39,776 nucleotides of DNA from Oscillospiraceae bacterium (GTDB lineage Bacteria > Bacillota > Clostridia > Oscillospirales > CAG-272), in the NCBI GenBank assembly GCA_015063895.1, contig SVTG01000016.1, positions 1 through 39,776 of the forward strand, written 5' to 3'. A model generated the notes under the pieces. That model was not told the DNA's origin, made no database searches, and saw only the letters and a list, made by a program, of their open reading frames with translations. Below, piece after piece: positions 33,001 through 39,776 of the stretch (within the stretch, counting starts at the first letter, position 1; every line of letters begins with the position of its first letter). The position numbers and the translations under genes were made by a program.

Positions 33001-35558
33001 TTGAGGTTGATCAGCGTGCCGCTGAAGGTAATACTGCCGTCGGGGAGCGTAAGAACGCTGTATTTTGCGGGAATATCCACGTAAGTGGTGCCGTAGGCAG
33101 GATTCTTCGAGGCAAGGGTGTTGAGCTTTGCATGTGTGAAGGCACCTGCAGCCGCCACGTAATCGGCGGGTGCGATCAGCGTACCGTAGGTAGCGCCCTC
33201 GGGCAAGGTCGCAGCGATCGCCGCAGAGATCACGGAGGTAAAGCGAATGCCCTCGTAATCCTCAGTCACCGAAACGCCTGCCTGCTCGTTCATCGTGGGC
33301 GAATACGTGGTGGTGGTATTGGCCTTGGCAAAATAGCAGTAATAATTCTCACCGCCGTATTGGCAAACGATGCTGTCCGCGCTCATACGCACGTCGTTCT
33401 CGGTGCCACCCGCATCAATAAAGTAGCCCTGCAGATAACGCGAGAGCAGCAGTGCACCGTTCACAGTCACGCGTGCCGAGCCCACGGTGGTATCGATCAT
33501 TTGCGTATTGCCTACGCGGTTATCGATAAAGGTACCGCCGTTCAGAGCGACCGTAGCCGAGGCGACCTGATACATCTCGGTGGGATCGTAATACTGCCCC
33601 GTGCCGGTCTGCGGAATGACCGCGACACCCGCACGAATGAGAGCACCGCCCTTTACCGCGTCGGAATCGTTGAGAATAAAGGTACCGTTGTTAACCGTCA
33701 GACTTCCCTGCCCCTCGGGGATCACGAAGTTGATAAGGCAAGCGGAATTCGCAGTATGCGTACCGCCGATAATGGTGACGTTACCCTTAGCAAGGCTAAA
33801 GCCGACGGCGTTGTCGTAGGTGGTCACGGTAGCCTTGCTGAAAAGTGTAAAGGAAAGCGTAGCAGTGGAAGCCGTCGTACGGAAGCCCGTCGCGCTGTTA
33901 TAGACCGAAAACGCACCGTTACTGACAGACATGCTGGCGCCTGCACTAAGATCAGCGATCGCAGCCGTATCGTACGCCGCAAAGGTACCTGCGGCAATCG
34001 TGATTTTCACGCCGTCAGCGTTGGCGCGGATCAACTGACCTGCACCGGTTTTAATAAAGGTCGCGCCCGTGCCGCTATACGAGGTGCCGTTCACGGACAG
34101 CGAGCCGCTCTTGATCTCCACGGTGCCGGCCGGGAGGTAATCAACGTGCATACCGATGATAGCACCCGTGCTGCTGGTGCCGCCCAGCTTGAACGTACCG
34201 CCGTAGATCACGGCCTTACCTGCTGCGTGGAAGTGAAGCACCGCACCCGCGCTGATATTTGCCGCCCCTACGTGCGTGCCGTCAAAATTACCGTCGAATA
34301 TGTAAGCAACGGCAGCCGCACTTTGAATATCAATGATCTTGGAATTGGCCTGGCCGGGGTTATGGTAGAAATTACCGCCCGTAAAGACCGTCGTGCCCGA
34401 AACCGTAACGGCACGGAAGCCGTAAAAGCTACCGCCCGAAATAACGGCGTCGGTACAGCTCGTACCCACCTTCAGCGCCTGATTACTGTGGCCGCCCATA
34501 AAGGTGCCGCCGCTGACACGCAGCGTGCCCTTGCCGTTATAGTAAGCGCCCACGCAGCACTCATAGCCATTCGAATTAGCATAGTAGCCCGTCGCAGCGA
34601 GATCGATCTCTGCCGCGCTGCTCAGCGTATCCACGTAGGTGAAGAAGCCGCCCGTGATCGTGAGATACGGCGCCGAATCTCCGTCGTTGACTGCATAGAT
34701 CGTATAGGCACTCTCGTGCAGCACGTAAAATTTACCGTCGTTGATGGTGATATTACCACCGTAGAAATGCGCGGCGTTGCAGGATTTCTTGCTCCCCGCC
34801 GTGAAAGTACCGCCGTTGATCGTGAGCACGCCGGTGGTGCTGTTACAATAGACCGCGTGGCCGCCATTAGCGTTGGTACACGTCGTGGAATCATACGTAA
34901 ACGTACCGCCGTTGACGGTCACCGTGGTGCAGTATCTGGCCAAGCGCAGCACGAAGGCAGTTTGCCCGGAGGCCAGCTTGGTGCCGTTTTTGAACGTACC
35001 GCCGTTGATAACGAGGCGTGAATGCAGCGACGGGGTACCGCCCGTTGAGCCCGAGCTGCTTTCATACGTACCGACCGAACCCGTAAAGCTACCGTTATCG
35101 ATCTGCAGATAGGCAGACCCGTCTACCGTCATCGCATTGGCCGCGCCCTGCGTGGTGCCCTCGGACAAAAACGTGCCGCTCTCAACGTACACCGCCGTAT
35201 TGGCACCCGACACCATCACGGCGTTGTTGGCCTGACCGTATACCTTGATCGTATTGATCGTCACGGTACCCGCATTGATACGGAGGCTACCGTCCGTCAA
35301 CGTCAGCGTCACAGAGGACGAGGAGGCCGTCAGCGTATACGTCTTATTGACGTCCAACACGATATCACCCGAAAACGTAGCGCTTTCGGTCATCGTGATC
35401 GTGCCCCCTGCACTGACAGCTGTCACCGCTTCGGGGAGCGTGGCATACGTATTGCCACCCGTGCTGAACGGGTTCGCGGCAGAGGCCGCTACGGCCGTGA
35501 CAACGAACAGGGCTGCCACCAAAACCGCAAAAAGCAATACACGCAAGTATTTTTTCAT
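30090..35558 (-). CDS. Giant secreted protein: beta-helix repeats plus C-terminal metallo-beta-lactamase-fold domain
   Basis: 1822 residues. Start ATG at 35558, with AGGAGA six bases upstream; the frame opens 31 codons earlier without support. Sec signal MKKYLRVLLFAVLV... with likely cleavage at ASA-A (~28), and no lipobox, so it should be released. Residues ~60-720 hold about 19 repeats of the type [LV]xINGGTF, a right-handed beta-helix pattern. Residues ~755-910 form a separate domain (EGIRFTSVISAA..., YGTLIAPADY). Residues ~960-1060 hold AILVGNTGTTETAKALSEIEG and IVIVGTTNALT, as in the lipoproteins at the left edge. Residues ~1390-1690 are metallo-beta-lactamase-like: FVVLDGGGGG, LSHGHGDHYG (~1464) and SSHHGGNGI. 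The tail is acidic with no sortase motif. Role unknown; surface polymer binding and cleavage is a guess. Confidence 0.85.
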   Translation of the reverse strand: MKKYLRVLLFAVLVAALFVVTAVAASAANPFSTGGNTYATLPEAVTAVSAGGTITMTESATFSGDIVLDVNKTYTLTASSSSVTLTLTDGSLRINAGTVTINTIKVYGQANNAVMVSGANTAVYVESGTFLSEGTTQGAANAMTVDGSAYLQIDNGSFTGSVGTYESSSGSTGGTPSLHSRLVINGGTFKNGTKLASGQTAFVLRLARYCTTVTVNGGTFTYDSTTCTNANGGHAVYCNSTTGVLTINGGTFTAGSKKSCNAAHFYGGNITINDGKFYVLHESAYTIYAVNDGDSAPYLTITGGFFTYVDTLSSAAEIDLAATGYYANSNGYECCVGAYYNGKGTLRVSGGTFMGGHSNQALKVGTSCTDAVISGGSFYGFRAVTVSGTTVFTGGNFYHNPGQANSKIIDIQSAAAVAYIFDGNFDGTHVGAANISAGAVLHFHAAGKAVIYGGTFKLGGTSSTGAIIGMHVDYLPAGTVEIKSGSLSVNGTSYSGTGATFIKTGAGQLIRANADGVKITIAAGTFAAYDTAAIADLSAGASMSVSNGAFSVYNSATGFRTTASTATLSFTLFSKATVTTYDNAVGFSLAKGNVTIIGGTHTANSACLINFVIPEGQGSLTVNNGTFILNDSDAVKGGALIRAGVAVIPQTGTGQYYDPTEMYQVASATVALNGGTFIDNRVGNTQMIDTTVGSARVTVNGALLLSRYLQGYFIDAGGTENDVRMSADSIVCQYGGENYYCYFAKANTTTTYSPTMNEQAGVSVTEDYEGIRFTSVISAAIAATLPEGATYGTLIAPADYVAAAGAFTHAKLNTLASKNPAYGTTYVDIPAKYSVLTLPDGSITFSGTLINLKTTNYTRVLAAVSYVKVGSTYYYSNYDAAYNTDSMAAVTKAAYTSYVILPDEEHMSPSLYYHNGYSAFDETEQEILKSYCGYEHTYDVSTVTPSTTITVGGDASANLKTAANTTLKNKLTSLGYTASGAAILVGNTGTTETAKALSEIEGEGYYIGVINGKIVIVGTTNALTMQALSVFSNTVLADMEANKTVIISEIVSSNVEMLPLNSDTPFVFSWHRDGNIWQPYTGGGDKNYSKIYFMYGAYTHLYNQEGNEQFYVDYPVVAAILLGNQLDGSGMNYTYLPDNLATNVGTIQIGLTDYAMQTALVGRDAGYYGYTIKDGNVVITAFDDSTLRLAKALLEADLADFATDNGYFVPVDYEFEKYGIDGFTGAFDSVTGATGTGNVAEEVKKLVTDTTLCPRPAGIQLSGVVNVDNDAIEYYYKNAGFGDYYNYCRLLESRGFTVYMTQRSIKGNYFVTYVNSTTGIMLHVMLHAYADADLEQLNDTETLEKMFTPTLRVIAARTANDKSYIHQLLDESMLRVPATGKLTTTKLTSMEVSFDLNDENKRNFGFCYVYTLEDGTFVVLDGGGGGCNATDAERLYNLLTDLYKDAHGGTAPTNSKPIEITWLLSHGHGDHYGMMDKFIKTYCQSGSSNLWNPKAKVTRLIANTPSNDEIYNSMDPNPTIANLLESDNWYKNYDGTYVQYYKVHTGQQFFIGNLEFEVMYTHEDIHPWAMLYFNNTSTVLRLTAHETDGNGNILVGKNAISLMNPGDLQARGSQQMRALWGDYLKSDMVLSSHHGGNGIEAASYYRIDAQIILWSHSANNVQSLANETSTSSYIMQNILWLKNTRWLYIFAGQPLDETVGNKYHYNPTMTLTKDGVAGLPLNVCEGDTPLSDAELKTYADQFIAGLTNEYPGSAGTTFGWGTGIYHKSASGDITYEGGTNNAGLILWRGNSTYELPDPVPLPEDDPTNDTAEDILGDDMIEF

Positions 35559-35612
35559 ATGTGTTCTCCTTCCGCACGCGCCACGCACGTGCATATAAAA
35601 ATATGCATGAAC

Positions 35613-35641
35613 AATATAAAATAGTAGAATTAAAAAGTCAA
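35613..35641 (-). promoter_or_regulatory. Promoter of the giant secreted protein gene
   Basis: Minus strand TTGACT (35641-35636), 17-bp spacer, TATATT (35618-35613). The leader holds GCATAT-TTTT-ATATGC and a GC-rich imperfect hairpin before the ribosome site. Confidence 0.65.
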
Positions 35642-35782
35642 GTATATACAATACAATTTCTCTATAATTACCAAAAAATTTGTTAGCCTATCCATACAAA
35701 TGCAAAAATATCTTGCCCGAGCGTGCAAAAGCCCGAAGAAAAATTTGGGCAATTTGACGGTTTTTTTGGCACCCCGTCTTAC

Positions 35783-35832
35783 AAAAAAAAAGCGGCGCTC
35801 GCAGCCAAAGCGTTGCGAGCGCCTCTTTTTTT
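35783..35832 (-). terminator. Terminator of the small membrane protein gene at 35834
   Basis: Perfect 10-bp stem GGCGCTCGCA / TGCGAGCGCC (35794-35803 with 35814-35823), flanked by A9 on the left and T7 on the right. It lies immediately after the stop and can act on both strands. Confidence 0.9.
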
Positions 35833-35833
35833 G

Positions 35834-36352
35834 TCATTCAGGCAAAGCCTGCACCGCCAGCAAGCCTGTCATATAGGCATACAGCGCGTCGTAAGCGCCA
35901 AGGTCCTTCGCCTCAAAGCAAAACGCGGTGCCATCGGCGTAAAAATAGACGTCACTCTCGGTAAAATACAGATCCGTGCGTGTACCGTCGGGCGCGCGCA
36001 GCTGGCACTTCATATCCCAGGCACCCCCGACACCGCTTTCGTTTTCCACGTTGCGAAAGCCACCATCTGCCACCCCCTGCAGCAGCACGCGCAGCTCTTT
36101 GATCTGCGCCTCACTCAGCATTACCTCAGCACCGCGGTCAAGCGGCGTTGCTGCGTTTTTATAGAGGGGATCGGAGATCACCACCCGTTCACAGTCGCTG
36201 TGAAGCAGGGTGTGAAGACGCTGTTCAAAAATGTGATTTTCGCGCACGTGCGGCACCGCAATGGTGACAAAAATGATACCAAGCGCCACACAAAGGATCA
36301 CGATCCCTGCCACAAGCGTGCCGCCCTGCCTTGTTTTTACCGTTTTTTGCAT
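35834..36352 (-). CDS. Small single-pass membrane protein of unknown function
   Basis: 172 residues; not recognised. One N-terminal membrane segment (~12-33, GTLVAGIVILCVALGIIFVTI) preceded by basic residues, then an extracellular or soluble domain with RVVISDPLYKN, a helix LSEAQIKELRVLLQGVADGGF and beta-rich sequence around TRTDLYFTESDVYFYADGTAFCFEA. It follows spoVAF by 63 bp but has its own SigA-type promoter at 36391-36419, so it need not be a sporulation gene. The ribosome site is weak (AGTGAG). A strong terminator follows. Confidence 0.75.
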   Translation of the reverse strand: MQKTVKTRQGGTLVAGIVILCVALGIIFVTIAVPHVRENHIFEQRLHTLLHSDCERVVISDPLYKNAATPLDRGAEVMLSEAQIKELRVLLQGVADGGFRNVENESGVGGAWDMKCQLRAPDGTRTDLYFTESDVYFYADGTAFCFEAKDLGAYDALYAYMTGLLAVQALPE

Positions 36353-36390
36353 ACCGTTTTCTCACTTACTGTCTTTTTTGCATTTTTTAT

Positions 36391-36419
36391 ATTATACCAA
36401 AAAGGGCGGGGTAAGTCAA
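36391..36419 (-). promoter_or_regulatory. Promoter of the small membrane protein gene, overlapping the spoVAF stop
   Basis: Minus strand TTGACT (36419-36414), 17-bp spacer ending TGG, TATAAT (36396-36391). The -35 covers the spoVAF stop codon, and no terminator lies between. Confidence 0.8.
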
Positions 36420-37816
36420 GATTGTTTTTTACGGCGCACAAAGAGCGAAAGCAGCGCCTTTGGCGCAAACGGAATCAAGGGATACAGATAGCTGTGCGTA
36501 CCGTTCAGCGTCCTGTTGGATACGATCAGCACGACGATCAGCAAAACGCCCGCAAGGAACCCCCACAAATTAAAGAAGGCTGTCAGGGTCAGCAGCAGGA
36601 TTCGCATAAATTTCAAGGCATAGCCAAGCTCAAAGCTGGTCTGCGTAAAGTTGGCGATCGCCACAAAGGCCATATATAAGATGACCTCGGGGATCAGCCA
36701 ACCGACCGAAACCGCAAAATCACCCAGTATGAGGCCCCCTACAACAGAAAGCGAATTTGCCAGCATATCGGGTGTGTTCATAGAGGCCATGCGCAGCCCG
36801 TCAATGACAAATTCAGTGAGCAGAAGCTGCAAATATATGGGTAGCTTTCCCGTTTCTGTGGGCAGCGCAAACGCCAGCCACCCGGGCACCATCTCGGGAT
36901 TCAGAACGCCGAGAAACCACAGGGGCGTTAAAAAGAGCGTCAGCCAGAACACCGCGTGGCGCACAAAGCGCAGATACGTGCCCGTGAGAGGCGGCAAGTA
37001 AAAATCGCTGCTCTCCTGCAAAAAATCAAAAATACCTGTGGGCAGGAGCATCGCGGAGGGCGAGTTATCGATCAGCACCACGACACTCCCCTCCAGCAAA
37101 TGGGCGGCCGCCACGTCAGGGCGCTCGGTATAACGGATCTTTGGAAAAGGGTTATACCAACGGCTTTTGATCAGTGTTTCCGCCAAGGATTCGTGCCCCA
37201 TGGTCAGCGCATCGGTCGTAGCGCTTGCCAGCTTGGCCTTCACGTGCTTGACGAGCCGCGCATCGGCTCTGCCCTGCATATAGCACAAAACGATATCGGT
37301 CTTCGAGGCCTTTCCCACCGTCACGTAATGCATCGTCAGGGCCGTGTCGCGAATACGGCGGCGGATCAACGCAGTGTTAAACACCAGCGTTTCCACAAAC
37401 CCGTCGCGCGGGCCGCGCATCACGCGGTCGTTTTCGGGCTCTGCCGTTTCACGCGCAGGATACGTACGTGCATCGATGACCACGCCCTCGACACCAAAGG
37501 TGCTGCCAAAGAGCACCGTCGCGCCCGAGAGCACCATTTGCATCAGCAGTGCCGCATCATCGCTGACCTCGCTCTCTACGTAAGGCATATTCGCCTCTAT
37601 AAAATCGGTCGCCGTGGGCGGCAGCTTTTTCAGCGACAGCAAATACATAAACAGCTTTTGCATCGCCCCGTCCTTGATGAGCCCATCGATATAAAAAAGC
37701 GTGATCTCATCTTCCCCGATGCGCAGCACCTTCTTTAAGACGTCAAAATTTTCACGCACGCGCAATGCCGCCGTAAATGCGGCCACGTTTTCGCTGTATT
37801 TTTCCCCTAATTGCAT
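36416..37816 (-). CDS. spoVAF: SpoVAF/GerA-family spore germination membrane protein
   Basis: 466 residues. GerA-family A subunits sit in the spore inner membrane and take part in germination; SpoVAF is the variant linked to the SpoVA dipicolinate channel. The N-terminal soluble domain (~1-270) has the family order VLRIGEDEITLFYIDGLIKDG, a VLFGS- strand, RTYPARETAEPENDRVMRGPR-type motif (GPRDGFVETL) and TDIVLCYMQGRAD. The membrane half has about five segments and ends with THSYLYPLIPFAP, a SpoVAF-like tail. I chose ATG 37816, with GGAGG six bases upstream; the frame is open 16 codons further. A SigG-type promoter precedes it, so expression should be in the forespore. No spoVA genes are next to it. 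Confidence 0.9.
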   Translation of the reverse strand: MQLGEKYSENVAAFTAALRVRENFDVLKKVLRIGEDEITLFYIDGLIKDGAMQKLFMYLLSLKKLPPTATDFIEANMPYVESEVSDDAALLMQMVLSGATVLFGSTFGVEGVVIDARTYPARETAEPENDRVMRGPRDGFVETLVFNTALIRRRIRDTALTMHYVTVGKASKTDIVLCYMQGRADARLVKHVKAKLASATTDALTMGHESLAETLIKSRWYNPFPKIRYTERPDVAAAHLLEGSVVVLIDNSPSAMLLPTGIFDFLQESSDFYLPPLTGTYLRFVRHAVFWLTLFLTPLWFLGVLNPEMVPGWLAFALPTETGKLPIYLQLLLTEFVIDGLRMASMNTPDMLANSLSVVGGLILGDFAVSVGWLIPEVILYMAFVAIANFTQTSFELGYALKFMRILLLTLTAFFNLWGFLAGVLLIVVLIVSNRTLNGTHSYLYPLIPFAPKALLSLFVRRKKQS

Positions 37817-37836
37817 ACCTATCCTCCGTTTTTTTG

Positions 37837-37866
37837 TAGTATGCGTCAAAAACGGGGGCAGCATAC
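37837..37866 (-). promoter_or_regulatory. SigG-type (forespore) promoter of spoVAF
   Basis: Minus strand GTATG (37866-37862), 18-bp spacer, CATACTA (37843-37837). This matches the Bacillus SigG consensus (GyATr, 17-18 bp, CATnhTA) at every defined base. The leader is about 14 nt and leads straight into GGAGG. Confidence 0.75.
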
Positions 37867-37924
37867 AAAAAGCCGTGCGATACGTATTTTCCGTTCAAAA
37901 CGGCACGCATCACACGGCTTTTTT
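37867..37924 (-). terminator. Terminator of the phosphofructokinase gene
   Basis: AAAAAGCCGTG (37867-37877) pairs with CACGGCTTTTT (37913-37923) around an inner imperfect hairpin; T-runs on both sides. Its left edge touches the SigG -35 of spoVAF. Confidence 0.85.
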
Positions 37925-37926
37925 AA

Positions 37927-39168
37927 TTATTCAATGACAAAAAACTGCGGCAGCCCGTCAACGTAAGCGGGTGTGCCCTCCCCTGCGATCAGGGGCAGCA
38001 GATATTCGGCGCAAGCCATCGTCACGTGGTTGGCACGCGCATTGATGAACTCGTCGGGCACGTGCTTGATCTGATTGGCGATCTTGGAAACGTCGCTGTG
38101 ATCCACGTGATACGCGTAGGGCTTGGTGCTGTCACGCACGATGATCATCATTTCACGCGTCACACCGTCGCTGGCGGCCTTCACGGCGGCGCGCCCGACA
38201 GTGACCGACTCAGCAAGGTCGGTAGCCGAGGCTAAGTGTGCGGCGCAGCGCTGCGGCAGATTCAGCTCGATCGAGCGCACCTTGCAGCCGATCTCAGCCT
38301 TGACGGCGTGCTCAAGTGCCTTACCCGTGCCCGACAGCTGCTTGTGGCCGAATGCGTCGGTGGAGGCAATGCCAAAGCCCTCGCAAACGTAGGTGCCGTC
38401 AGCAAAGCGAATACCCTCGGAAACAGCCACCACTACGTTGGGGTGCTTGGCAAGAGCCGCCTTCAGGTCGGCAAAAAATTCGTCTTTGTTAAACGCGCGC
38501 TCAGGCAGATAAATGAGGTCGGGCGCCACACCGTTTGCGGCAAGGCCGATGCCTGCGGCGGCGGTCAGCCACCCTGCATCGCGTCCCATAATTTCAACAA
38601 TAGTCACGGCAGGCACGGTATAAACGGCACAGTCGCGAATAATCTCCTGGATCGTCACAGCAATATACTTGGCCGCAGACCCGAAGCCGGGGGTATGGTC
38701 GGTCACGACGAGGTCGTTGTCAATGGTCTTCGGCACGCCCATAATGCACATCTCGTAATCGTGATCCTTGGTATAAGCCGAAAGCTTTGCCACGGTATCC
38801 ATCGAGTCGTTACCGCCGATATAGAAGAAGTAGCGAATATCGTATTTCTTGAAGATCGCCAAAAGCTTCTCGTAAACCGCATCGTTTTCACCGAGCCTCG
38901 GGAGCTTTTTGCGGCAGGAGCCAAGTGCCGCCGCAGGCGTATGCTCCAGCATGGTGATATTCTTTTCGTCTGCAAAGATCTCATTCAAGTTAACAAGGCG
39001 CTCCTCAAGCAGCCCCTCCACACCGTTTCGCATACCGTAAAGAGTCTTGATCGCACCGTCGCCCACGTTTTCAAGCACACCGCGCACCACGCCCGCCAAC
39101 GTTGCATTGATGGCGGCGGTAGGGCCGCCCGATTGACCGACGACCGCGTTGCCGATTAATTTTTTCAT
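37927..39168 (-). CDS. pfp: 6-phosphofructokinase, probably pyrophosphate-dependent
   Basis: 413 residues. It phosphorylates fructose 6-phosphate to fructose 1,6-bisphosphate in glycolysis. N-terminal VVGQSGGPTAAINATL, GGNDSMDTVAKLS and PKTIDND, then a C-terminal half with VEIMGRDAGWLTAAAG and GFGIASTDAFGHKQLSGTG. Asp in GGND (where ATP enzymes carry Gly, GGDG) and Lys in PKTIDND (ATP enzymes: PGTIDND) are the residue pair that marks pyrophosphate use, so PPi is the likely phosphoryl donor; the reaction would be reversible. Start ATG 39168 with GGAGGT upstream, and a fully consensus promoter, as expected for a highly expressed glycolytic gene. Confidence 0.92.
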   Translation of the reverse strand: MKKLIGNAVVGQSGGPTAAINATLAGVVRGVLENVGDGAIKTLYGMRNGVEGLLEERLVNLNEIFADEKNITMLEHTPAAALGSCRKKLPRLGENDAVYEKLLAIFKKYDIRYFFYIGGNDSMDTVAKLSAYTKDHDYEMCIMGVPKTIDNDLVVTDHTPGFGSAAKYIAVTIQEIIRDCAVYTVPAVTIVEIMGRDAGWLTAAAGIGLAANGVAPDLIYLPERAFNKDEFFADLKAALAKHPNVVVAVSEGIRFADGTYVCEGFGIASTDAFGHKQLSGTGKALEHAVKAEIGCKVRSIELNLPQRCAAHLASATDLAESVTVGRAAVKAASDGVTREMMIIVRDSTKPYAYHVDHSDVSKIANQIKHVPDEFINARANHVTMACAEYLLPLIAGEGTPAYVDGLPQFFVIE

Positions 39169-39205
39169 CAGAGAACCTCCGTTTGATTTTAAGTATTACA
39201 CAAAA

Positions 39206-39234
39206 ATTATAACAAAACCGCAGGTCTGTGTCAA
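39206..39234 (-). promoter_or_regulatory. Strong SigA promoter of pfp
   Basis: Minus strand TTGACA (39234-39229), 17-bp spacer ending TGT, TATAAT (39211-39206). Both hexamers perfect. Confidence 0.9.
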
Positions 39235-39325
39235 GACAAAAGGACAACTTCACTGCGAATTCGTTCAGTTTTTACGTTATTTTGGACAGGCGCGCCCACA
39301 TAAGGTATGGAGGAGGTGAAGATAT

Positions 39326-39670
39326 ATGCTATCTTATCTGATCTCGCTGATCGCGGGGGCGTTTCATTTACTGCTGGGGCTTGGAAATCCGGGCAAATTC
39401 CCCCCGCCCCTCACTGCCGCCGAGGAGCACGCCGCGTTTCTTGCCGCACGGCAGGGCGACAGCGCCGCACGCGAGCGCCTGATCCTGCACAATCTGCGCC
39501 TGGTCGCGCACATCGTACGCAAGTATTACGGCACGGCCAAAAACGCCGAGGATCTGGTGTCGATCGGCACCATTGGCCTCGTCAAGGCGACCGATACCTT
39601 TAACCCCACCAACGGCGCACGCTTTGCCACCTACGCCGCCAAATGCATTCAAAATGCTATCCTATCATAA
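39326..39670 (+). pseudogene. sigK: sigK N-terminal half (pro-sigma-K), interrupted by an intervening element
   Basis: 114 residues. Sigma-K is the late mother-cell sporulation sigma factor. The first ~20 residues are a hydrophobic pro-sequence (MLSYLISLIAGAFHLLLG), as in SpoIVCB, removed in known cases by SpoIVFB. Region 1.2/2 follows: HNLRLVAHIVRKYYG, NAEDLVSIGTIGLVKATDTF and FATYAAKCIQNAIL, the core-binding and -10-reading part. It then stops (S, TAA) in the segment equivalent to CIENEILM, where Bacillus and Clostridioides skin elements interrupt the gene. Regions 3-4 are absent. This is not ordinary decay: in known cases the halves are joined by excision in the mother cell. GGAGGTGA lies 7 bases before the ATG. 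Confidence 0.9.
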
Positions 39671-39776
39671 CGGACTTTTTTGGAGCATATGACGCAGATA
39701 AAGTTCCATATGATCAAAAATGGCGTGTATTCCAGCAATTAGGCGAGCAAACATACTTGATGGTACAAAACATATC
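39663..39776. mobile_element. Left end of a skin-type sigK intervening element (continues past the window)
   Basis: From just inside the last sigK codons the sequence becomes visibly more AT-rich (about 40% GC by eye) than the GC-rich sigK part. Two frames stay open to the edge: plus-strand GAYDADKVPYDQKWRVFQQL..., and a minus-strand frame ending HAIFDHMELYLRHMLQKS-PL with its stop at 39665. I recognise neither. Known skin elements carry a large serine recombinase (SpoIVCA/SpoIVCA-like) next to this junction, facing sigK; the minus-strand frame could be its end, which is a guess. Confidence 0.7.

Noticed and set aside
31146-35021. A 1291-codon open frame on the plus strand opposite the giant gene
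   Set aside because: It is antisense to a protein with a clear signal peptide, repeats and metal motif. Its translation is rich in Arg, His, Val and Gly with no domain, as expected for a mirror frame of GC-rich codons.
35642-35782. Further hairpins (TTGCCC...GGGCAA, GACGG...CCGTC) upstream of the giant gene
   Set aside because: Stems are short with large loops and no repeated pattern; they could be chance pairings in AT-rich DNA.
39274-39306. SigE-type promoter for sigK (TTATT ... CATAAGGT)
   Set aside because: Both boxes match the consensus poorly and the start site would fall on the ribosome site.

Overview
The window looks like a chromosomal segment of an endospore-forming, meso-DAP-type member of the Clostridia, probably the gut Oscillospirales/Christensenellales kind. 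The evidence is a dcw cluster in Firmicute order with a PASTA-tailed SpoVD-like PBP, a SpoVAF/GerA germination protein with a SigG-type promoter, the N-terminal half of pro-sigma-K, an apparently pyrophosphate-type phosphofructokinase and a MecA-like adaptor. Coding DNA is visibly GC-rich and most promoters are TTGACA/TTGCAA-17-TATAAT. No genus can be named from the sequence alone, and there are no rRNA, tRNA or CRISPR loci.

Layout. 1-3346 (-): two tandem paralogous lipoproteins; the complete one has a C-terminal HxHxDH metallo-beta-lactamase-fold domain and the other runs off the left edge. 3639-6284 (+): alaS. 6415-18367 (-): cell-wall and division cluster mraZ, rsmH, an atypical protein in the ftsL position, spoVD, murE, murF, mraY, ftsW/spoVE and murG, tightly overlapping. 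A terminator follows, then ftsZ with its own promoter. murD, murC, murB, divIB/ftsQ and ftsA are not here. mraZ has a consensus promoter followed by four tandem decamers that look like a MraZ operator.

18654-20750 (-): two unrecognised genes (a lipoprotein and a small membrane protein), each preceded by a copy of a ~135-bp structured dispersed repeat. 20956-25912 (-): a TIGR01212-type radical SAM protein, a PLP aminotransferase and an XPD/DinG-type helicase with a nuclease-like N-terminus. 26074-26661 (+): MecA-like adaptor. 26668-27043: a non-coding tract of about a dozen consecutive hairpins, the second half joined by GATGAAATC linkers that become inverted half way. 27085-29859: an SGNH hydrolase (-), then a family-4 uracil-DNA glycosylase and an AEC transporter (+, overlapping). 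30090-35558 (-): a secreted 1822-residue protein with a beta-helix repeat region and a C-terminus paralogous to the left-edge lipoproteins.

35834-39168 (-): a small membrane protein, spoVAF and pfp. 39326-39776 (+): sigK begins and is broken at the conserved CIxNxIL segment, followed by visibly more AT-rich DNA. This is the signature of a skin-type sigK intervening element whose left end lies in the last ~110 bp.

Most notable for follow-up: the skin-like junction, the linker-hairpin array and its partner hairpin 3.1 kb away, the dispersed repeats placed in gene leaders, a nested inverted repeat inside the dcw operon, and the three-member extracellular metallo-beta-lactamase family with one giant member.
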